A stretch of DNA of 64,000 bases from Planctomycetota bacterium (GTDB taxonomy: Bacteria; Planctomycetota; Phycisphaerae; Phycisphaerales; UBA1924): NCBI GenBank assembly GCA_018242605.1, contig JAFEBP010000013.1:105641-169640 (forward strand), written 5' to 3'. Positions 20,701 through 27,834 of the stretch are shown one piece after another. Position 1 is the stretch's first letter. Every line of letters starts with the position of its first letter. The notes below the pieces were generated by a model. That model worked only from the letters and a program-made list of their open reading frames with translations. It had not been told where the DNA came from and searched no databases. The translations under genes were made by a program, and so were the position numbers.

Positions 20701-21858
20701 AGCTACGACGGCACGCTGCTCCTGACCATCAACGACTCGCCCGGCGCGTGCTGCCTGCCCGCGGGCGGCTGCGCGTTCCTCACTCACCAGGCGTGCGACG
20801 CCCAGGGCGGCACCTACCGCGGCGCGGGCGTCACGTGCGATGTCAACCCCTGCCAGAGCTGGGCCGAGGTCGAGCCCAACAACACGCGGGCGTCCGCGAC
20901 GGACCTCTCCCGCAGCTTCGCGGCGTACGACGGCAACGTCTACCACATGGGGATCAGCGGCTCACTCCCCAACTCCACCGATTCTGACTTCTTCAGCATC
21001 GGCGCCCTGCAGGTGGGCGACGTGATCACCATCAGCGAGAGCGGCACGGGCGGCCTGGGCGGCACCATGACCGACGCGCTCGTCCGCCTGCTGCGCAACA
21101 ACGGCGGCACGCCGGCCGTTGAGGTTTCCGATGACGATTCCGGCCCCGGCACCGACTCGCTGATCTGGAAGTACACCATCGCGACCGCCGACAACTACAT
21201 CGTCCGCGCTTCGCGCTTCAACACCTCCGCCATCGGTTCGTACAAGGTCGGCATCTTCCTGGAGAACTCCGGCGCCGCCCCGCTCACCGGCGGTACCTTC
21301 ACCACCGAGGTGGAGCCCAACGACACCAACACCACGCCCAACAACGCCTCGTCGTCCTGGCGTGCCGTGCAGTACATCAGCTCGGTCGAGGGCTCGATCA
21401 CCTCGGGCGACTCGGACTTCTACGCCTATGACTTTACCGCGGGCGACCTGGTGTCGGCCAGCGTCGTCAGCGCCTCATCGCTGGATGCCAGGGTGAGCCT
21501 GGTCAACTCGGCCGGCACGACCCTGCTCCAGGAAGACGGCACCAGCGCCGGCCCGGGCGGCAACTCGCCCCTGTTCGCGTACGTCATCCCGTCCACGGGC
21601 ACCTATTACCTCAACGTCCTGCCCGCCTCGGGCACCGGCGCCTACTTCGGCGTCGTCTACCTCTCCACCAACACGCCCCCGCCCTCGCCCTGCATCGCCG
21701 ATTTCAACCAGGACGGCGGCGTCGACGGCGCCGACGTGGACGCCTTCTTCACCGCGTGGGAGAATGGCCAGAACGAAGCGGATGTCAACCAGGACGGCGG
21801 CGTCGACGGCGCCGACGTCACCACGTTCTTCACGGCGTGGCAGGCGGGCGGCTGCTGA
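17791..21858 (+). CDS. M36 (fungalysin) metallopeptidase with GC-type dockerin, copy 2
   Basis: Encodes 1355 residues from the ATG at 17791, with the same ATCACGGAGATCTGC leader as copy 1. It has a signal peptide and FTP-like propeptide, HELTH again at residues 511-515, the third ligand Glu in GEGWSDF, the Cys motif (GACCLPAGGC), two PPC-like domains (EVEPNN) and a two-repeat GC-type dockerin ending WQAGGC. The propeptide is almost the same as in copy 1, while parts of the catalytic domain differ, for example around residues 390-420 and 560-600. The role is secreted metallopeptidase. Retention of all zinc ligands in both copies argues that both are active. Confidence 0.93.
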   Translation: MNRPNPNARPLSASLGRFCIALVAVCGTAGSLATARPADDHAVAAKQADDGYPAFDIRFNTNGEPTQSVVNALAKNTKGQALADDLARLRASVDSVQIDDDPCFGTPRFVRSTSAFLTAADPAAAPAEVVAKFIRAYPAIFEIDAAEIPNARKTRDFVTEHNGVTHLTFQQLIDGIDLFDAGIKANVARDGRLLNISSTMLPRPAKGFSVADAKLTDLEAIRAAAANVGVDVTADPTPAAEPQGANRKRTWNNSVNFRADRAIATQRVFFPLNRDEIHPAWYVTIPVKGIGHTYNIVVDALDGTILHRADELCMEVGTTNLRVFTVGPAPYPEPLFDSRRMVTVNPSDPGVSTASPFGWHDTNGVAGADLTDTRGNNVDAHLDRNNDNVADLPRPSGGASLVFSPVLDFAAAPTSWSDASVVQGFYLSNLYHDRLYSFGFTEAAGNFQTNNYGRGGAGGDAVQFDCQDGGGTNNANFATPVDGTAGRCQMYLWTTATPNRDGSLDTAVVFHELTHGLSNRLTGGPANSSALNATQSGGMGEGWSDFVALCLDFMPGDDPNGSYPVATYSVNSGAGIRRRPYSSNLSVDPLNWDAYGTSGSTSYGITRSTEVHNTGELWCSALWDCRAGLFQTRGNAANDLVLRLVVDAMKLQPANPSFTQARDAVIQADLALTGGANRYTLWQAFAKRGLGASASTASSAATTVTLGFDVPEGTDVGELPATAGVIAGNGPLTSISGTLTTGNVDMYRINVCNFSAFSASTVGGAAYNTQLFLFTSTGLPVTFNDDTTTNTQSRITGQFLTANGDYYLAVSGADRDPVSSLGELWLDTPLTTERTPTGPGSGGGRTITGWTGTDATAGGNYVITLAGACGATVGTFPAEAQPLTAYGVSSPSLVAYGVPVGTTTFTVHVNSATLPASTSIAVTLNGSALGLGTLTLNSVGSGNYSAQRTLGTPAGGFYDLPYHVTDGQGRSYDGTLLLTINDSPGACCLPAGGCAFLTHQACDAQGGTYRGAGVTCDVNPCQSWAEVEPNNTRASATDLSRSFAAYDGNVYHMGISGSLPNSTDSDFFSIGALQVGDVITISESGTGGLGGTMTDALVRLLRNNGGTPAVEVSDDDSGPGTDSLIWKYTIATADNYIVRASRFNTSAIGSYKVGIFLENSGAAPLTGGTFTTEVEPNDTNTTPNNASSSWRAVQYISSVEGSITSGDSDFYAYDFTAGDLVSASVVSASSLDARVSLVNSAGTTLLQEDGTSAGPGGNSPLFAYVIPSTGTYYLNVLPASGTGAYFGVVYLSTNTPPPSPCIADFNQDGGVDGADVDAFFTAWENGQNEADVNQDGGVDGADVTTFFTAWQAGGC

Positions 21859-22330
21859 GCTAGTCCCGGAATACGAACGGACCACGAGCACCAGAATTGC
21901 CGACCCATCGCCGAGATGCGCCGACCGCACGCTTCCCAATTCCGGAGCGCTCGCGGCGACGCTTTCTCATGCGAGAGAGTCCCGTACACCGGCCGCGTTG
22001 AACCGCAACCGCGGCTCGCAGCGGCTGTAACACCAATTGATTTGGGTGTGTTTTTCCATGGTCTTGTCGGCCGGATACAACGCGTTCACTCCGGGCCGAG
22101 TCAGGCTCGGACGCGCTCGGCAACGCCAGATGTACGCTGCCAGGAACTTCAACCAGCCCACCGGATGTGATGCCGCCGGGCGCCATCGCACCCTCCCTTC
22201 GCGCTCCCGTCACGCGCACGCCGCGTTCGACACGCGCGATCGCTCCCAAGGCCATCAACAGGAACTCGCCCAACCACTGCACCTACAGCCACGTCGGAAC
22301 CTGGAACTGTTCTGATCCGGAGGATCCAAC
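21859..22330 (+). other. Intergenic stretch of 472 bases without a convincing gene
   Basis: Frames open here have no family features and poor codon use. The stretch holds one terminator-like hairpin (22030-22055). It ends with a strong ribosome site (GGAGGATCC) at the start of the next propeller gene. I see nothing else I can name. Confidence 0.6.
22030..22055 (+). terminator. Probable rho-independent terminator after the second M36 gene
   Basis: ACACCAA (22030-22036) can pair with TTGGGTGT downstream with one bulged G. The hairpin is followed by a run of five T at 22051-22055. It lies 170 bases after the M36 stop and 275 before the next start, a sensible place for a transcription end. Confidence 0.5.
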
Positions 22331-25018
22331 ATGCAAGCATCCGCTTATTCACATCCGCGCCCGGGGCACCGGCGTGGTGGGTTGCTGACCGCGCTCGTCC
22401 GGCCGCTGCTTATTCACGCGCGACGCTCCGCCATCACGCTGTTGGTCTGTGTCACCGTGGCGACGCTCTCCACCGCTGCGCCAGCGCAATCCTGCGGCGG
22501 TCAGTGGCTCGCCGGGAACGGGCTGCCGGGTCTGGATCGGGATGTATACGCCACGGCATGGTGGGACCCCGACGGCCCCGGTCCGCGTCGGGCGATGCTC
22601 GTGGTCGGCGGCGATTTCACGATCGCGGGTGAACTCATGGTGAACCATATCGCCGGCTGGGACCCCGACACCCGCGCCTGGACCACCCTGGGTTCGGGAG
22701 TCAGCGGGGGCGTGCGCGCGTTGCTGGTGCTCCCCGGTGGCGACCTGATCGTGGGCGGAGCCTTCACGCAGGCAGGCGGGATCGAATGCCAGCGCATTGC
22801 CCGGTGGGACGGCGCGGCGTGGCACCCCCTGGGAACCGGCATGGACAACACCGTGACCGCGCTGGCGCTGCTCCCCAACGGCGACCTCGCCGCGGGCGGC
22901 TCCTTCACGCTCGCCGGCGGCGGCGCCGCCAGCCGCGTCGCGCGGTGGGACGGCGCAGCCTGGACCGCGTTCGGGTACGGGCTCAACAACACCGTCAATG
23001 CGCTCACCACGCTTGCCAACGGGGACCTGGTTGCGGGCGGGGCATTCACGACCACCGTCGACGCCAACCTCTTGCGCGTCGCGCGCTGGACCGGGACCCG
23101 TTGGTCCCCGCTCGGCGCCGGCATGAACAACACTGTCAGAACTCTCACCCATCTCCCCAATGGCGACCTGGTCGCGGGCGGGTCGTTCACAACGGCCGAC
23201 GGACAATCCGCCAATCACATCGCCCGGTGGAACGGCGTGTCGTGGACCGAAGACGGACTCGGTCTGGGAGGCACCGTGTACTCCCTTGTGACATCGCCAA
23301 GCGGGGATTTGGTGGCGGGCGGATCATTCACGGGCAACTCGATCGGCAACGGCAACATAGCGCGCTGGAACGGCGCCGCGTGGACCGCGTTCGGAGAGGG
23401 CATTGACGGCCTTGTTCTTTCCATCGCCATCAGCCCTGAAGGCGCGTTGTTCGCCGGGGGCAATATCGCCATCGCGGGCTCGGTCGGAGTTCGCCACATC
23501 GCCTGTTGGGATGGATCAGAGTGGTCCGCGTGCGGACATGGAATCAGCGGCAGAAGCGCTCCAACTCTCTCCGCCTTCGCCGAGATCCCCAGCGGAGACC
23601 TGTTCGCCAGCGGCGTGTTCGAATCAGCCGACGGTGCGGTGGTCAACGGAATCGCCCGTTGGAACGGAGCCGCGTGGTCTTCAATGGGTCACCTCACGGG
23701 GCAGGCTGTCGCATTGGCCGCCCTCCCCAACGGCGATGTGATCGCCGGCGGACCCCTCGCGTACGCGGGCGAGTTACCCGTCGGCAACATCGCCCGCTGG
23801 AACAACGGCGTGTGGTACGCGATGGGCCAGGGATTCAACGCCCGCGTGAATGCTCTCACGACACTCTCCAACGGTGATATGATCGCCGGGGGTGAGTTCA
23901 CCCTCGCCGACGGCCAACCCGCCAACCGCGCGGCCCGCTGGGACGGTTCCTCATGGTCGCCATTGGGTAGCGGCATCAGCGACCGCGTGTACGCCCTGGC
24001 CACGCTGCCCAACGGCGATGTGGTGGCCGGTGGCAGATTCCTCTCCGCCGGCGACGTTACGGCGAACCGCGTCGCCCTCTGGGACGGCAGCCGTTGGTCG
24101 GCGCTGGGCGCCGGATTCAACGATTCGGTCTATGAACTGATCGTGCTCCCCAACGGCGACATCGTCGCGGGTGGAGCGTTCACAACAGCATCCGGCCAAG
24201 CCGCGAACCACATCGCCCGGTGGGATGGCGCCGCGTGGAGCCCGCTGGGCTCGGGCACGAACAACTCCGTCACGGCCCTGGCCGCGCTCCCCAACGGCGA
24301 TGTGCTCGCGGGCGGCTCGTTCACCACGGCGGGCGGCGCGCCGGTCGCGAACTCCGCGCGCTGGAACGGCTCGGAGTGGTCCTCGTTCGGCGGCGGGACA
24401 AACGCGCAGGTGGACGCGATGACGGTCGTCTCCTCTGGTGAGCTGGTCGTCGGCGGCAAGTTCACCATCGCGGGGCAGACCGTCGCCGGTTACTTCGCTC
24501 GCTGGTCCTTCACCAACATCCCCACGATCGCCCAACCTCCGCCGCCCCAGGACGGCGAAGTCGGCACGACACTGACCCTCGCGGCCCTCCCCACCGCGGG
24601 CTACTCGAACGTCTCCGTGCAATGGACGCGCAACGGCCAACCGATCATCGACGGGCCCGGCGGCGCTTCCCCCGGCGGCGGAACCGTCACCGGCGCCGCC
24701 ATGGTGCTCGAATCGCCCACGGCGGGCGCGCCAGCGCTGCTCACGATCGCCAACGCGGCGTTGACTGACGCGGGTGAGTACACCGTCGTTCTCTCCAACG
24801 CCTGCGGACAGAACCAAAGCCCCGCCGCACGCGTGCGCATCCTCCCTTACTGCCCCGCCGACTTTGACCGCAGCGGCGGAGTCGATGGCGCCGACGTCGA
24901 AGCGTTCTTCACCCTGTGGGAGCAAGGCGACAGCGGCGCGGATGTGAACCAGGACGGCGGAGTCGACGGCGCCGACGTCACCATCTTCTTCGCGGCGTGG
25001 GAGGCGGGCGGCTGTTGA
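22331..25018 (+). CDS. Secreted 14-unit beta-propeller protein with Ig-like domain and GC-type dockerin, second paralogue
   Basis: Encodes 895 residues. The ATG at 22331 follows GGAGGATCCAAC. A charged N-terminal stretch of about 30 residues precedes the signal core (ITLLVCVTVATLSTAAPAQ). Residues about 60-725 contain 14 blade-like units of about 47 residues with LPNGDxVAGGxF, AxHIARWDGAAW and SPLGSG. This is the same count as in the paralogue at 2667, although the consensus differs (RWDGAAW instead of RYNPTTGVW). An Ig-like domain (VQWTRNGQPI) and a two-repeat GC-type dockerin (CPADFDRSGG ... WEAGGC) complete the protein. The first dockerin repeat reads DFDRSGG rather than DFNQDGG. A binding role is inferred. 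Confidence 0.88.
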   Translation: MQASAYSHPRPGHRRGGLLTALVRPLLIHARRSAITLLVCVTVATLSTAAPAQSCGGQWLAGNGLPGLDRDVYATAWWDPDGPGPRRAMLVVGGDFTIAGELMVNHIAGWDPDTRAWTTLGSGVSGGVRALLVLPGGDLIVGGAFTQAGGIECQRIARWDGAAWHPLGTGMDNTVTALALLPNGDLAAGGSFTLAGGGAASRVARWDGAAWTAFGYGLNNTVNALTTLANGDLVAGGAFTTTVDANLLRVARWTGTRWSPLGAGMNNTVRTLTHLPNGDLVAGGSFTTADGQSANHIARWNGVSWTEDGLGLGGTVYSLVTSPSGDLVAGGSFTGNSIGNGNIARWNGAAWTAFGEGIDGLVLSIAISPEGALFAGGNIAIAGSVGVRHIACWDGSEWSACGHGISGRSAPTLSAFAEIPSGDLFASGVFESADGAVVNGIARWNGAAWSSMGHLTGQAVALAALPNGDVIAGGPLAYAGELPVGNIARWNNGVWYAMGQGFNARVNALTTLSNGDMIAGGEFTLADGQPANRAARWDGSSWSPLGSGISDRVYALATLPNGDVVAGGRFLSAGDVTANRVALWDGSRWSALGAGFNDSVYELIVLPNGDIVAGGAFTTASGQAANHIARWDGAAWSPLGSGTNNSVTALAALPNGDVLAGGSFTTAGGAPVANSARWNGSEWSSFGGGTNAQVDAMTVVSSGELVVGGKFTIAGQTVAGYFARWSFTNIPTIAQPPPPQDGEVGTTLTLAALPTAGYSNVSVQWTRNGQPIIDGPGGASPGGGTVTGAAMVLESPTAGAPALLTIANAALTDAGEYTVVLSNACGQNQSPAARVRILPYCPADFDRSGGVDGADVEAFFTLWEQGDSGADVNQDGGVDGADVTIFFAAWEAGGC

Positions 25019-25336
25019 CCTGAAACTCCGGCACGATGGCAACGCACGCCTGGAAAACGCCGCCGATAACACCCAGAGCACTGACGACAAGCGACGTCTC
25101 TCTGACCGCACCACGCCAAAGAGCAGCCCGTCAGGACCGCCAATGGAAATATTGGCTCGAATTAACCATACAAAATACTATCGTCTTAAAAATCTCACGG
25201 ATATTCCCTCAAAGTGGTCTTGAAATAGTCTGAGACTGATGTCATACTAGAGGCCGTCGTCTTCGCCCGGCGATCGACCGCGTGTGCGATTCGATTTCGT
25301 GCGTGGGATGGCGTTCGTTGCACCGGAGAGAAAGAC
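25019..25336 (+). other. Intergenic regulatory region, 318 bases, AT-richer second half
   Basis: No gene is supported. The first 110 bases are plain high-GC sequence. An inverted repeat GCCAAT/ATTGGC lies at 25139-25156, and an AT-rich stretch at 25145-25250 contains the palindrome-bearing promoter at 25220-25248. The rest is probably the untranslated leader of the PEP-CTERM-like gene. Confidence 0.6.
25220..25248 (+). promoter_or_regulatory. Promoter with internal palindrome (copy 1), upstream of the PEP-CTERM-like gene
   Basis: TTGAAA (25220-25225) and CATACT (25243-25248) are separated by exactly 17 bases. The spacer contains the perfect odd palindrome AGTCTGAGACT (25227-25237). Aligned with the element at 32144-32172, 28 of 33 positions from the upstream GTC to the CATACTA are the same. 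The spacing suits a sigma70-type promoter with an operator between the boxes. Confidence 0.65.
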
Positions 25337-26044
25337 ATGAACTCAAATAGTCAGCTGGTTATCCGTCTGTCCATTGGCGTCGCCGCCACACTCGTCGCCG
25401 CGGGCGCAGCTTCCGCCGGGACTTGGGCCGAAACCGGCCCGGGATTCGGCGGCCCCCCGCAGCCCGACGCGGGCAACCTGATCGGCGATCCCAACACCAA
25501 CATCACCGACGGCTTCGGTCCGCTCGACCTCATCACGGGTCACCACCTCAACGGCGCTGACAAGGACCTGTACCAGATCCGCATCACCGATCCGGCGAAC
25601 TTCTTCGCCGAGACCTCCGGCGCCGCCTCCGGCCACAACCTCGCCCTGGCTCTCTTTGATGCCTCGGGCAACGGCGTGGTCGCCAACTACGACAAGGCCG
25701 CGGACGACACCAACGCCCGCCTGGACAACACCCGCGTCACCACGCCGGGCCTGTACTACCTGCTGGTGTACGGCGAGATCATCAGCTACCCGGCCGGCCC
25801 CGGCGGCTTCATCTGGACGCCCCCGCCGTCTTCGGCCACGGGCCTGGTCGGGCAGCTGGCCCCCAATGCCGGCGCCGGTGCGCTCTCCGTCTACAACTTC
25901 GATTTCGGCCGCGGTTTCTTCGCCAGCAACGTCCAAATCCCCTACACCGTCAGCCTCGGCGGATCCGGGTTCGCGATCCCCGCGCCGGCCTCCGTGGCCC
26001 TGCTGGGCATGGGCGGTCTCTTGGCCGGCCGTCGCCGCCGCTGA
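25337..26044 (+). CDS. PEP-CTERM-type exported protein, PPC-like domain
   Basis: Encodes 235 residues from the ATG at 25337 behind GGAGAGAAAGAC. The signal peptide is residues 1-27 (AAGAASAG). Residues 50-200 look like a PPC-like beta domain (DKDLYQIRITDP ... LALFDASGN ... GLYYLLVYGE). The last 22 residues form a PEP-CTERM-like tail: IPAPASV, a hydrophobic helix (ALLGMGGLLAG) and RRRR. In planctomycetes and proteobacteria this tail is recognised by an exosortase-type transpeptidase at the membrane; none is encoded in this window. This is the only non-dockerin exported protein in the first 36 kb. Expression is probably from the palindromic promoter about 90 bases upstream. Confidence 0.82.
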   Translation: MNSNSQLVIRLSIGVAATLVAAGAASAGTWAETGPGFGGPPQPDAGNLIGDPNTNITDGFGPLDLITGHHLNGADKDLYQIRITDPANFFAETSGAASGHNLALALFDASGNGVVANYDKAADDTNARLDNTRVTTPGLYYLLVYGEIISYPAGPGGFIWTPPPSSATGLVGQLAPNAGAGALSVYNFDFGRGFFASNVQIPYTVSLGGSGFAIPAPASVALLGMGGLLAGRRRR

Positions 26045-26077
26045 TCTCCGGGACCACAACCGGCTTCCAGTAACACC

Positions 26078-26119
26078 AAACACGCGCGGCCGCTCCTCCC
26101 GGGGAGGCCGTGTTTTTTT
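26078..26119 (+). terminator. Rho-independent terminator after the PEP-CTERM-like gene
   Basis: AAACACG (26078-26084) pairs with CGTGTTT (26109-26115). An inner stem CCTCC/GGAGG (26095-26107) sits between them, and a run of seven T follows (26113-26119). It lies between convergent genes and serves the plus strand. Confidence 0.75.
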
Positions 26120-26208
26120 CACCGCCCCCTCCGGCGAGCCCATGAAAAGACGCCGCGACCCCGGCGTGTTACAGCGGGGTGGCGGCGTTGTTCGTTGCTC
26201 CGCGGCGT

Positions 26209-27747
26209 TTACTTGTGGGCGGGGATCGCATCACCCTTGATCAGGGCCTCGATCTCCTGGGTCAGCGTCTTCTCCTCGTCGGGCGAGTAGCCCACGTGGA
26301 TCTGCCGCACCACGCCCTGCTTGTCGATCAGGATCATCGCGGGGATGGCCGAGATCTTGAACGTCTTGGCGATCGCCCCGTCCGTGTCCATCGCCTGCGT
26401 GAACGTCAGTTGCTTGCGCTCGATGGTCCGCTTCACCTTGCTCTCGTCGCCCGCCTTGTCGCGGTTCATCCCGACGATCGCCACCGGCTGATCCTTGAAC
26501 TGCTCGCTCAACCGCTGGATCGACGGGATCGCCTGCATGCACGGCCCGCACCACGTGGCCCAGAAGTCCAGCAGCACCACCTTGCCCTTCAGGTCCGCGA
26601 GCGCGAAGTTCTTGTCGTCCACCGTCTTGGTCGTGAACGCCGGCGCCGGCTTGCCCATCCACGCCTCGCGCATCACGTCGGCCGGAGAGATCGTCTCGCC
26701 CGGCTCCGCGTTCACCGCCGCGGCGTCCGCGGGCTTCGCCGGCGCCATGCCCGTCGGCTGCGCGGGGGTCATCCCCATCGGCTTCGCCGGAGTCATGCCC
26801 GCCGGGGCCGCGCCGTCGCGCTTGCGGGGCGCCATCGAGATGCCCGGGGTCATCTCGTGCTCGAACTTGCCGCCCCGGGGAGCGTCCGGAGAGTACACGA
26901 ACAGGCTGTCGGAGGTCGGCTCGTTGATCGCCACGCCGTTCACCCGCACGGTGACGTACGCGTTCACGGAACCGCCCCCGCCGTTGCGTTCACCGAAACT
27001 GTCCGCCGCGTCCAGCGCCCAGTTGGTGCGCGAGATGTCGTAGCGGATCTCCCGCAGCAGCCCGGTCTTGTCGCTGAACCACGCCTTGATCGGCACGACA
27101 TCCCTGCCGCCGCCCGAAGCGCCGAACGAGTACGGGCAGATGCCCTTGCCGCTGACCCACACGCCCGAACGTTCGTCCAGCTCGCCCGGCGTGACCTCGT
27201 CCGCGCTGATGAACAGTTCTAGCCCCGCGCCCGGACCGGTCATGAGCAGCGATTGCCCGGGCGTGGGCACCATCCCCGCGGCGAGGTTCCCCATCGCGTC
27301 CGCCCAATCCACCGGCCCCTCCGGGGAGAGCTTGGTGATCTCCTTCTCCTCGTTGGGCTTGCCCTTGTCGTCGCGGCCCGAGCGGATCTGGTTGGTGAAC
27401 ACCTGGTCGTAGCAGTAGACCGCCGTGCTCTCGTTGCGGAGCGTGTACCGCCGCGGGCCCGCGTACGCGAACCGCGTGGAACTGCGCGAGGGCATCCGCA
27501 GTTCCTTGCCCGAAGCGGACTTGAGCTCGAACACCGTCTCCACCTCGGTCTGGTCTCGGTATGTCTTGAGCGCGTGGTACGCGGAAGCGGACTTGGCGAG
27601 CACCGCCTTGGCGGCGTCGCTCAGCGTCACCTCGCGCCCGGCGATCTTGGCCGGGGCGCCGGCCTGCTGGGCGCTGCCCGGCACGGTCTGGGAGAATGCG
27701 CAGAGACTCGCCGCGAGCCCCGCGATGGCAACGATTCGGTTCATCAT
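26209..27747 (-). CDS. Exported protein with LolA-like region and C-terminal TlpA thioredoxin domain
   Basis: Encodes 512 residues; the first two codons are both ATG. The signal peptide ends PGSAQQ. Residues 45-285 resemble the LolA/DUF2092-like fold of envelope lipid-handling proteins (LKTYRDQTEVETVFEL, FAYAGPRRYTLRNE), an assignment from pattern only. A low-complexity linker with repeated MTPAKP/MTPAQP motifs follows (about 315-345). The C-terminal 150 residues are a TlpA/ResA-type thioredoxin with WATWCGPC, then the cis-Pro segment KISAIPAMILID. It probably acts as a periplasmic thiol reductant or peroxiredoxin-like protein. It is the last of four minus-strand genes (HTH, pseudopilin, double TlpA, this one), 87 bases after the double-TlpA gene. 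Confidence 0.83.
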   Translation of the reverse strand: MMNRIVAIAGLAASLCAFSQTVPGSAQQAGAPAKIAGREVTLSDAAKAVLAKSASAYHALKTYRDQTEVETVFELKSASGKELRMPSRSSTRFAYAGPRRYTLRNESTAVYCYDQVFTNQIRSGRDDKGKPNEEKEITKLSPEGPVDWADAMGNLAAGMVPTPGQSLLMTGPGAGLELFISADEVTPGELDERSGVWVSGKGICPYSFGASGGGRDVVPIKAWFSDKTGLLREIRYDISRTNWALDAADSFGERNGGGGSVNAYVTVRVNGVAINEPTSDSLFVYSPDAPRGGKFEHEMTPGISMAPRKRDGAAPAGMTPAKPMGMTPAQPTGMAPAKPADAAAVNAEPGETISPADVMREAWMGKPAPAFTTKTVDDKNFALADLKGKVVLLDFWATWCGPCMQAIPSIQRLSEQFKDQPVAIVGMNRDKAGDESKVKRTIERKQLTFTQAMDTDGAIAKTFKISAIPAMILIDKQGVVRQIHVGYSPDEEKTLTQEIEALIKGDAIPAHK

Positions 27748-27834
27748 GATTCAGGTTCCGGTTCGCCCGTCGGGGCGGTCGTGTCAGGGGAAGCGCCGCA
27801 CGCCCCGCGGCGGCGGTGGGGGAGGCCACGCCGG

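Noticed and set aside
721..25015. Many near-identical short DNA repeats encoding DGGVDGADV
   Set aside because: I considered a dispersed repeat or mobile element, but all copies lie in frame at the ends of genes and are explained by the shared dockerin tail.
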